Positions 1 to 5,279 of a stretch of DNA of 8,273 nt are shown one piece after another; the stretch's first letter is position 1; every line of letters starts with the position of its first letter. The notes beneath the pieces are model-generated. The model was given only the letters and a program-made list of their open reading frames with translations, had not been told where the DNA came from and did no database searches. The position numbers and the translations under genes are program-made. Origin of the DNA: an uncultured Lachnospiraceae bacterium (GTDB lineage Bacteria; Bacillota_A; Clostridia; Lachnospirales; Lachnospiraceae); the NCBI GenBank assembly GCA_947175285.1, contig CAMWMM010000202.1:1-8273 (forward strand), given 5' to 3'.

Positions 1-1316
1 TATTTTCGTATGTCAATTCCATTCAGCAGTATCTCCCCTTCGGTCGGATCATACAGCCGGCACAACAGCTTAATAAAAGTAGTTTTCCCGCTTCCGTTCG
101 TTCCCACTACAGCCATTCTCTGTCCTATATGGAACGTCATCGATACATTACGCAGTGCATAATCCTCCTGACCGGGATATTTAAAAGAGACATTCCGAAA
201 TTCAAAATCATAACCTTGGCCGCTGTGTTGGCTGATATCCTTAACTGAGACAGCCATATCTCCCCGCTCCATTTTGTTTGGTATATCTAAAAATTCAAAC
301 ACTGTACGTAAAAAGGAGATATTGTTCTTTAAATCACCTACTGTCTCAATCAGCATAGACAAGCCCTCGGATAATGCGATAATGGCGCTCACATATTGCA
401 CAATCCGTCCCACACCGAAAGCTCCTCCCAGCGCCTTTAGGCAGACAAAAATATATGCAGCCCCGACAAATATCTGCGACACAGCTCCGGATAAAGCCTG
501 ATATCCTCCCATGTCCCTTCTTGATGCTTTAGCCAGCTTTGAAGTTGGAATAAATGGATTATACTTTTTCAAATATTTTCTGCTCAGAATATCCTGACGG
601 TAAATGCGTACATCTAATGTCTTCGAACGGTCATTCCCGAGATCACCGAACCAAAAACCGAAAAGCCTGTTGCCAAGCTGATTTTCATCCGCATACTTTA
701 CCCAGTAAGAGCCCGCTTTGACAGATAGCAGAGGGGCAGCAAGCGTGACACCAAACATGACCGCCATCATAAGCAGAATAAAAACAGGACGATTAAGTAT
801 CGTTAGCCCTCCGCTGCCTTCTGTGACTGGCAATACAAATAGTGACGCAGTTAGCAGGAGTGCGCTGATTATGGACATAACAGACCTGACAATCGCATCA
901 AAACTATAAATAAGCTTATATAATCCCCATCCTCCTGAATCTGTATTTTGCCATATCCGGGAACGAAGTTCCTGTACATGGCTATCATCCATATCCGCAA
1001 AATCCATTGACAGCAACTTTTGAGTGAACACTTTATTCTGAGTATGCCAAAGACATGCCAGCTGGACATTCTTCCACCTTGTCAATCCCGCACAGAGCAG
1101 TGAAAATATCGCCCCCATACTCATTAATGTCAATACATATGCTGTGAGCGTTTGCTGATTACCCTCTCCGGCAATCTCATCTACAAGACGAGCCAACAGC
1201 CAAATATCTACATACGGCGTCACGGCAGAGACAACTCCGCATATCAGTATGGATAACAGCAGCTTGGGATTCTCTCTCCACCAGACCCTAAATCCACGCA
1301 AAGTAAGACGCATCAT
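1..1316 (-). CDS. ABC transporter, fused permease/ATP-binding protein, C-terminus cut by window edge
   Basis: The reading frame is open from the ATG at 1316 to the left edge, about 438 residues. It has the order of a half-size ABC exporter. A short basic N-terminus leads into a hydrophobic membrane domain, with segments near residues 19-42 and 59-78 and others between about 145 and 315. An ATPase domain follows, starting near residue 375 (FEFRNVSFKYPG). Walker A is GTNGSGKT at 405-412. The Q-loop, signature, Walker B and H-loop lie outside the window. The start is the first of two adjacent ATGs. It overlaps the stop of the upstream exporter gene as ATGA, and AAGGAG at 1327-1332 lies 10 bases upstream. 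The overlap suggests translational coupling and a heterodimer with that protein. No C39 peptidase domain is present. The substrate is unknown; a peptide, lipid or drug are all possible. The family call is firm. Confidence 0.93.
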   Translation of the reverse strand, partial: MMRLTLRGFRVWWRENPKLLLSILICGVVSAVTPYVDIWLLARLVDEIAGEGNQQTLTAYVLTLMSMGAIFSLLCAGLTRWKNVQLACLWHTQNKVFTQKLLSMDFADMDDSHVQELRSRIWQNTDSGGWGLYKLIYSFDAIVRSVMSIISALLLTASLFVLPVTEGSGGLTILNRPVFILLMMAVMFGVTLAAPLLSVKAGSYWVKYADENQLGNRLFGFWFGDLGNDRSKTLDVRIYRQDILSRKYLKKYNPFIPTSKLAKASRRDMGGYQALSGAVSQIFVGAAYIFVCLKALGGAFGVGRIVQYVSAIIALSEGLSMLIETVGDLKNNISFLRTVFEFLDIPNKMERGDMAVSVKDISQHSGQGYDFEFRNVSFKYPGQEDYALRNVSMTFHIGQRMAVVGTNGSGKTTFIKLLCRLYDPTEGEILLNGIDIRK

Positions 1317-3160
1317 TTTCCACTTTCTCCTTCTCGATAATATCTGCTTTGCATCTCAAAAAGATTTGCATAATGCCCATTTCGGCTAATTAATTCATCA
1401 TGTGTTCCCTCTTCATCTATACGACCTTCTTCAATCAATATAATACGGTCGCAAAATCTGGTAGAGGCAAGACGATGTGAAATATAAACAGCCATTCGAC
1501 CATCCGTAAGTTCACTGTATTTGTTATATATTTCGCTCTCGGCAATTGGATCAAGTGCAGAAGTCGGTTCATCTAAAACGATAATCGGAGCATTCTTATA
1601 TAAAGCCCGCGCCAGCATCAACCTCTGTAATTCCCCTCCCGACAGCTGAATGCCATCTTCAAACACCTTACCTATGTGCGTTTCTACACCGTTAGGCAGA
1701 CTATCGATTTTTTTCGAAAGTCCTGCAAGATTAATGCATCGCTCCATTAACTCCGTATTTATATTTTCATCAGTCTGCACGATATTTTCGGCAATTGTCA
1801 CATCAAGAACTGAAAAATCTTGAAATACTGCGGAAAAAAGCCGATAATAATCCCTACGATTGTATGTTCTGATGTCGGTATTATTTAACAGCACTTTTCC
1901 TTCCGTAGGATCCAAAAAACCGCATATAAGTTTAATGAGTGTAGTTTTTCCGGCGCCGTTTAAACCAACAACTGCTAACTTTTCTCCCGGTCTGATAATC
2001 AAGTTGATATGAGAAAGCGTATTCTTCTCAGTTTCCGGATAGCGGAAAGAAACATCCCGCAGCTCAATCTGATACGGAATATTCAAATTCGGAGTTATGG
2101 AGACGCCTTCCTCCATCTTAAATGTTTCAGGAAAATCCAGAAATTCCCTGACTGCGCAGATATCAAGGCTTTGTTTCTGAAGGACTGAGAAGTCGGTCAT
2201 AATCTTGCCTATGCCGCTTGTAAAAACATTCACCGTATTAAAGTACAACACGAACTGCGCGGCGGACATTTCACCTCTAAGCACAGCCCGGATCAGGAAA
2301 AGATAGACAATACCGTTTCTCATAAATGCAAGTATTACATCTATGATATCGCCCCAAACATAGACACGTTCCCCACGTGCTGCAAAACCACGGTACAGAT
2401 TCAGCGTTCTGCCAAACACATCCTCTATCCAACCAGCCATTTCAAAAATACGGATATCTTTTGCCAATGTATAATCCCGGGATTTTTCACTGAGATAATT
2501 CATACGGCGGGAATACTCCGACTCTTCATCTCTGTGCCGGTATCCCCAGCCATTAAGATAATTACTCACTAAAAAGCTGACAATGGTTGTGATTAAAACG
2601 GCAATAATCATAAACGGATTAAGAGTCGTAAGCAAAGAGAGATATATCATAAATTCAACTGTGTTTTTTAACAGATTCATCAATGTTGTCCAAACGGCTT
2701 CCGTAGCAGCCGTGTTGCTGGAAACAAGCATAGAAGCTTTATCCATTTTCTTTCGGACATCCTGATTCTCAATATCAGGATACGACATAGTCAGCGCCTT
2801 ATTCTGAATCATGGAACCGATGATAAGGCGAACTTCAATACGCCCAAACTGTGCACATGATGAAAGGTACGCACTGGCTGCGCTTAACAATATCAGTGCG
2901 CCTGTAAATAAGAGTATGATTACCATAAGTTCTGCTACGGAAACTTTATCTTCAACAGCACCGAGTATAGACGGCACAATAAAAAGTTGTGTTAGATTGA
3001 ACAGAATTGCAGCAGCCAACATTGCCAAAGCAAGCAAAATCACACTGCGCCGCTGACTCCATGCAAGCGATACCATGTATGCAATGTTTTGCCCTAAACT
3101 ATAAGCAGGCTTTTGCTTTATATGTTTAGCAGTATCCGACCTCTTTGATAAAATAGGCAT
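1313..3160 (-). CDS. ABC transporter, fused permease/ATP-binding protein (half-exporter)
   Basis: This is a complete half-size ABC exporter of 615 residues, a usual length. About 38 cytosolic residues precede a membrane domain, with hydrophobic stretches near 40-62, 78-99, 167-201 and 272-294. The ATPase domain (about 365-600) has every motif: Walker A GLNGAGKT (399-406), Q-loop Gln447, signature LSGGE (506-510), Walker B IIVLDEP (526-532) with the catalytic Glu, and H-loop His562. This half should therefore hydrolyse ATP. No peptidase domain for leader removal is present. The start is the ATG at 3160, not the adjacent in-frame GTG at 3163, because GAGGAG at 3169-3174 is 8 bases from the ATG and only 5 from the GTG. 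The 3' end overlaps the next exporter gene by four bases, so the pair is probably co-translated as a heterodimeric exporter. The substrate cannot be read from the sequence, and no precursor peptide gene is visible nearby. Confidence 0.95.
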   Translation of the reverse strand: MPILSKRSDTAKHIKQKPAYSLGQNIAYMVSLAWSQRRSVILLALAMLAAAILFNLTQLFIVPSILGAVEDKVSVAELMVIILLFTGALILLSAASAYLSSCAQFGRIEVRLIIGSMIQNKALTMSYPDIENQDVRKKMDKASMLVSSNTAATEAVWTTLMNLLKNTVEFMIYLSLLTTLNPFMIIAVLITTIVSFLVSNYLNGWGYRHRDEESEYSRRMNYLSEKSRDYTLAKDIRIFEMAGWIEDVFGRTLNLYRGFAARGERVYVWGDIIDVILAFMRNGIVYLFLIRAVLRGEMSAAQFVLYFNTVNVFTSGIGKIMTDFSVLQKQSLDICAVREFLDFPETFKMEEGVSITPNLNIPYQIELRDVSFRYPETEKNTLSHINLIIRPGEKLAVVGLNGAGKTTLIKLICGFLDPTEGKVLLNNTDIRTYNRRDYYRLFSAVFQDFSVLDVTIAENIVQTDENINTELMERCINLAGLSKKIDSLPNGVETHIGKVFEDGIQLSGGELQRLMLARALYKNAPIIVLDEPTSALDPIAESEIYNKYSELTDGRMAVYISHRLASTRFCDRIILIEEGRIDEEGTHDELISRNGHYANLFEMQSRYYREGESGK

Positions 3161-3206
3161 CACGATTTCTCCTCTTTCAAACTATAAGTAACTTCCGTCT
3201 GCAACC

Positions 3207-3235
3207 ATTTTATAAAGTATATCCGGCATACTCAA
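3207..3235 (-). promoter_or_regulatory. putative promoter of the ABC exporter pair
   Basis: On the minus strand, TTGAGT (3230-3235) and TAAAAT (3207-3212) are separated by 17 bases, a good match to a housekeeping sigma promoter. They lie about 47 bases upstream of the exporter ATG and downstream of the terminator of the preceding gene. An AGTAT-N7-ATACT dyad (3216-3232) fills the spacer and could be an operator. The call rests on sequence match alone. Confidence 0.5.
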
Positions 3236-3271
3236 TATACCAAACACTTCGGTAATATTTTGTACAATAGA

Positions 3272-3311
3272 AGTTAAAAAAAGACTGCATTTCTGCAGTC
3301 TCTTTTTAACT
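3272..3311 (-). terminator. strong intrinsic terminator after the CD3324-family gene
   Basis: Read on the minus strand, AGTTAAAAAGAGACTGCA pairs with TGCAGTCTTTTTTTAACT as an 18-bp stem with a single G-U pair, closed by a GAAA tetraloop. The 3' arm carries seven consecutive T. The GC-rich core is the inner AGACTGCA/TGCAGTCT. The 5' arm includes the TAA stop of the CD3324-family gene (3306-3308), so the stem begins inside the end of the coding sequence. The structure is nearly symmetric and would also work on the plus strand, but both flanking genes are on the minus strand. It separates the CD3324 transcript from the ABC exporter transcript. Confidence 0.9.
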
Positions 3312-3569
3312 ATGATATATTATCTTACGAATAGCATAAATAGACAAATAATATCTTTCGGCAAGTTCCTCTATGGAAATGCCATTTTTGTATTCCTCAA
3401 TGATTCTGCTGTTTCTCTGATGCAGTTCCTTTCGATAACCAGATAACTCTCCCCAACATTTTCGTTGCTCATGAATTGCAGGAACATATATATAACCGCC
3501 CTGTATGTATCCTTGCAATTCCTTAACTAATTCATCGGGAAGAAGCATAGCAGCATTTATATATTTCAT
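3306..3569 (-). CDS. CD3324 family protein (small helix-turn-helix, Mor-like)
   Basis: This 87-residue protein matches the pattern I know from the clostridial CD3324 family. It opens with MKYINA, then has an LPDELVKELQ helix, the conserved block YIQGGYIYVP (21-30), a WGE motif near 39-41 and RKELHQRN (46-53). A C-terminal helix-turn-helix follows at about 64-85 (ISIEELAERYYLSIYAIRKI). The family resembles the C-terminal part of Mor-type activators and probably binds DNA, but I know of no established target. The start is well supported, with AGGAGG 8 bases upstream of the ATG and an in-frame stop directly before it. The gene has its own likely promoter (3617-3647) and a strong terminator overlapping its stop, so it looks like a single-gene unit downstream of clpP, with possible readthrough. 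The family assignment is from memory of the sequence pattern. Confidence 0.8.
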   Translation of the reverse strand: MKYINAAMLLPDELVKELQGYIQGGYIYVPAIHEQRKCWGELSGYRKELHQRNSRIIEEYKNGISIEELAERYYLSIYAIRKIIYHS

Positions 3570-3600
3570 TCAAGCTTCCTCCTTGATTATAATAGTCAAG
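3570..3600 (-). promoter_or_regulatory. 5' leader with alternative short hairpins around the ribosome site
   Basis: On the minus strand the leader contains CTTGA (3596-3600), TCAAG (3582-3586) and CTTGA (3570-3574), directly before the CD3324 start codon. The middle element can pair with either outer one. Pairing upstream makes a hairpin that takes in the first bases of AAGGAGG. Pairing downstream leaves GAGG in a 7-base loop next to the ATG. The stems are only five base pairs, so this is tentative. Confidence 0.25.
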
Positions 3601-3616
3601 ATACAAAGCCAATGAA

Positions 3617-3647
3617 ATTATAAGGTGACTATGATTACTCCATGCAA
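3617..3647 (-). promoter_or_regulatory. putative promoter of the CD3324-family gene, 19-bp spacer
   Basis: A perfect TATAAT (3617-3622) lies about 48 bases upstream of the CD3324 start. The best -35 is TTGCAT (3642-3647) with a 19-base spacer, longer than the usual 17. Such long spacers are known from MerR-controlled promoters. A perfect 7-bp inverted repeat flanks it: one half (3623-3629) touches the -10, and the other (3650-3656) lies just upstream of the -35. This suggests a regulated promoter. Confidence 0.5.
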
Positions 3648-3656
3648 ACGTCACCT
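3623..3656. repeat. perfect 7-bp inverted repeat AGGTGAC/GTCACCT
   Basis: On the plus strand AGGTGAC (3623-3629) and GTCACCT (3650-3656) are perfect inverted copies 20 bases apart, and a third GTCACC follows at 3657-3662. Half-site centres are 27 bases apart. The repeat brackets the promoter of the CD3324 gene and interlocks with the 11-bp repeat at 3638-3676. It may be an operator, or an RNA stem in readthrough transcripts. Confidence 0.6.
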
Positions 3657-3712
3657 GTCACCGGCTTTGCATGGAGCCAGACTTGACTTCCCATTTCCGT
3701 GCAAATGTACAT
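3635..3712 (-). CDS. possible small ORF, 25 residues, directly after clpP
   Basis: Fourteen bases after the clpP stop, an ATG is preceded by AAGGGGG at 6 bases. It opens 25 codons (MYICTEMGSQVWLHAKPVTG then DVCME) ending in TAA. The peptide has two Cys and one Trp and no membrane segment. It could be a real microprotein, a leader peptide whose translation opens the 11-bp hairpin coded by its own 3' half, or chance. The ribosome site and the tight spacing after clpP favour translation, but the inverted repeats offer another reason for the sequence to be kept. I do not recognise the peptide. Confidence 0.25.
   Translation of the reverse strand: MYICTEMGSQVWLHAKPVTGDVCME
3638..3676. repeat. perfect 11-bp inverted repeat CTCCATGCAAA/TTTGCATGGAG
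   Basis: CTCCATGCAAA (3638-3648) and TTTGCATGGAG (3666-3676) are perfect inverted copies around a 17-base loop that contains the tandem GTCACC-T-GTCACC. On the minus strand the stem is followed by TAATCATA, not by a T-run, so it is not a normal intrinsic terminator for clpP. Each arm also codes for part of the possible small ORF at 3635-3712. Confidence 0.7.
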
Positions 3713-3726
3713 AAAATTCCCCCTTC

Positions 3727-4320
3727 TTATCTCTTTTCTTCAATAATAGTATCAATAATCCCATATTCCAACGCTTCCTGCGCGGACATATAATAATCCC
3801 GCTCCGTATCAGCGGCAATCCGTTCTATGGGCTGCCCCGTATTTTCAGCCAGAATACGATTCAACCGCTGCTTACTGCGCTGTAAATGCTCCGATACAAT
3901 CCTGATATCGCTTGCCTGCCCCTGCACTCCGTTTCCATGTATAGCGGGCTGGTGTATCATAATTTCCGCATTAGGCAATGCACTTCTCTTTCCTTTCGTA
4001 CCCCCCGCCAGTAAAAAAGCACCAAAGCTGGCGGCAAGCCCGATACATGTCACTGCCACATCGCACTTGATAAACTGCATGGTGTCATAAATGGCAAATC
4101 CCGCTGAGATGGAGCCGCCCGGACTGTTAATATATAATTGGATATCTTTCTCCGCATCCTGCGCTTCTAAAAACAACATCTGTGCTACAACCAGAGACGC
4201 CGTAGTATCATTAACATCTTCGCCAAGGAAAACAATTCTGTCAGACAGAAGTCTGGAAAAAATATCGTAGCTTCTTTCCCCTCTGCTCGTCTGTTCTACA
4301 ACATAAGGTATCATGCTCAT
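3727..4320 (-). CDS. clpP: ATP-dependent Clp protease proteolytic subunit (ClpP paralogue)
   Basis: This 197-residue serine peptidase has the same length as Bacillus ClpP. It forms the barrel that degrades proteins fed by a Clp ATPase in the cytosol. The triad is intact: Ser98 in GLAASFGAF, His123 in MIHQP and Asp175 in DTERD. The N-terminus ([20 protein letters not shown]), NSPGGS (65-70) and [13 protein letters not shown] (178-190) are typical. After MIHQP, the segment AIHGNGV replaces the usual four-residue LGGA, a three-residue insertion. The start is the ATG at 4320, with AGGAGG 8 bases upstream. A longer frame opening at 4401 adds 27 residues that overlap the regulator gene and lack family similarity. 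The ATG overlaps the stop of the upstream AraC-type gene as ATGA. No clpX or clpC is adjacent, so this is probably an extra, regulated copy. The product call is firm; the paralogue status is inferred. Confidence 0.95.
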   Translation of the reverse strand: MSMIPYVVEQTSRGERSYDIFSRLLSDRIVFLGEDVNDTTASLVVAQMLFLEAQDAEKDIQLYINSPGGSISAGFAIYDTMQFIKCDVAVTCIGLAASFGAFLLAGGTKGKRSALPNAEIMIHQPAIHGNGVQGQASDIRIVSEHLQRSKQRLNRILAENTGQPIERIAADTERDYYMSAQEALEYGIIDTIIEEKR

Positions 4321-4691
4321 GCGGCAATCCTCCTCTGCATTGTATAACAGGAAATAACGGAATGAGAAAGTGATTTTTTCCGATAGTTCTGCGGAGTACA
4401 TAAATACCGTTTCCTGAACGCCAGCGTAAATGCCTGCTGCGTACTATAACGCGCTTCCAACGCAATCTCTACAATTGGCTTATCTGTTTCAATCAGTTTT
4501 CGCGCTGCCTCCGCTAAGCGGCGTTCTTTAATATAGCGATAAACAGTACAATCCAAGTTTTCTGCAAAAATGCGTTCCAGATAGAACTTAGAATAATGCA
4601 GATTCTTTGCAAGTTCATCCAGAGATAAATCTTCGTTCAGATGATTTTCAATATAAGATATCGCATTTTCCACTATAGATTTATCTTTCAT
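4317..4691 (-). CDS. AraC-family transcriptional regulator, DNA-binding domain only
   Basis: This 124-residue protein is almost entirely an AraC/XylS DNA-binding domain, about the size of MarA or SoxS, with no ligand domain. The first helix-turn-helix is near 22-43 ([20 protein letters not shown]). The second is near 72-95 ([21 protein letters not shown]) and is followed by the family hallmark TPQNYRK (99-105). A tail of about 19 residues ends the protein. Proteins of this kind are usually controlled by their own level rather than by a ligand. The start ATG has AAGGAG 11 bases upstream. The stop TGA overlaps the ATG of clpP by four bases, so regulator and peptidase are translationally coupled. 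A perfect 13-base palindrome covers the likely -10 and may be an autoregulatory site. The family is certain; the targets are unknown. Confidence 0.93.
   Translation of the reverse strand: MKDKSIVENAISYIENHLNEDLSLDELAKNLHYSKFYLERIFAENLDCTVYRYIKERRLAEAARKLIETDKPIVEIALEARYSTQQAFTLAFRKRYLCTPQNYRKKSLSHSVISCYTMQRRIAA
4329..4334 (-). promoter_or_regulatory. ribosome binding site that fixes the clpP start
   Basis: AGGAGG on the minus strand lies 8 bases before the ATG at 4320, inside the last codons of the AraC-type gene. It supports the 197-residue clpP start and shows that clpP can be initiated independently as well as by coupling. Confidence 0.8.
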
Positions 4692-4722
4692 AAAAAGTCA
4701 CTCTCCTTTTTCTTACCTATGC

Positions 4723-4735
4723 TGGTATCATACCA
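4723..4735 (-). promoter_or_regulatory. extended -10 promoter inside a perfect palindrome upstream of the AraC-type gene
   Basis: On the minus strand TGGTATGATACCA is a perfect dyad with one central base. It contains TG-G-TATGAT, an extended -10 (hexamer 4727-4732), about 36 bases upstream of the regulator ATG. No good -35 is seen at 16-18 bases, as fits an extended -10 promoter. A protein bound to the dyad would block the -10, so this is a candidate operator for the regulator itself or for another repressor. Confidence 0.5.
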
Positions 4736-4799
4736 TAAAGGAAAAATGACGTCTTAATAATAATTGCTCTGTTTTGTATACCGGAAAACTTGTCAGCAG

Positions 4800-5246
4800 T
4801 TATCCCAGCATTTCCCCAACCAGCTTATTCACAAGGGAACCGTCTGCACGTCCTTTTACTTTCGGCATCAATTCTTTCATAACTTTTCCTTTGTCTTTGC
4901 CGGAAGGCTCCGAAATGCCAAGCTCTGCAAGCACTTCTTTAATTGTATTTTTAATTTCGTCCTCACTCATCTGTGCCGGTGCAAATTCCTGATAAACCGC
5001 AAGACGTTTCTCGCACTGCTCTTTAATATCAGTTCTGTCCGCAGGCGCTGTTTCAAGCGTTTCCTTCGTCTGCTTGATTTCCCGGCTGATTACTTCAAAT
5101 TCTTCCGCTTCCGTTAAATCCGCCCGCTTATCAATTGCTTTGTTCTTTAATGCCGACAATAACATCGAAAGAGAATCTTTCCTTTCTTTGTCTTTGTTCT
5201 TCATTGCCGTAACCATCTCTGCTCTTACTTCATCAATTTTACTCAT
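4800..5246 (-). CDS. yqeY: GatB/YqeY domain-containing protein
   Basis: This 148-residue protein has the usual length and layout of the YqeY family. The N-terminal helices carry SLSMLLSALKNKAI (25-38). A charged middle segment has the EVISREIKQ and RLAVYQEFAP blocks. The C-terminal signature is KVMKELMPKVKGRADGSLVN (121-140). The fold is related to the tail domain of GatB, the amidotransferase subunit that makes Gln-tRNA or Asn-tRNA, and a role with tRNA has been suggested. The stand-alone protein has no firmly established function that I know of. The start is supported by AAGGAG 8 bases upstream. The gene is 33 bases downstream of the zinc-ribbon gene, and no terminator was seen between them, so it is probably the last gene of the holA operon. 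I saw no clear hairpin terminator in the 108 bases after it. Confidence 0.93.
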   Translation of the reverse strand: MSKIDEVRAEMVTAMKNKDKERKDSLSMLLSALKNKAIDKRADLTEAEEFEVISREIKQTKETLETAPADRTDIKEQCEKRLAVYQEFAPAQMSEDEIKNTIKEVLAELGISEPSGKDKGKVMKELMPKVKGRADGSLVNKLVGEMLG

Positions 5247-5279
5247 TGCTTTTACTCCTTTACGTTTTCTTATTATTTT

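Noticed and set aside
869..1069. 66-residue minus-strand ORF
   Set aside because: It is a different frame inside the left ABC exporter gene, whose own frame is open across the whole region.
3161..3163. GTG start for the complete ABC exporter
   Set aside because: The next codon is an ATG at better spacing (8 rather than 5 bases) from GAGGAG.
3638..3676. Intrinsic terminator for clpP
   Set aside because: The 11-bp stem is strong but is followed on the minus strand by TAATCATA with no T-run, and the loop is 17 bases long.
4321..4401. N-terminal extension of ClpP from an upstream in-frame ATG
   Set aside because: The 27 extra residues lie within the AraC-type gene and lack ClpP similarity, while the ATG at 4320 has AGGAGG at 8 bases and gives the normal 197-residue protein.
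4736..4799. Terminator after yqeY
   Set aside because: Only a weak GTTTT/AAAAC pairing is present and no GC-rich stem with T-run; transcription may run on into the AraC-type gene.
4764..5117. 117-residue plus-strand ORF
   Set aside because: It is antisense to yqeY, with Phe/Cys-rich composition and no recognisable domain.
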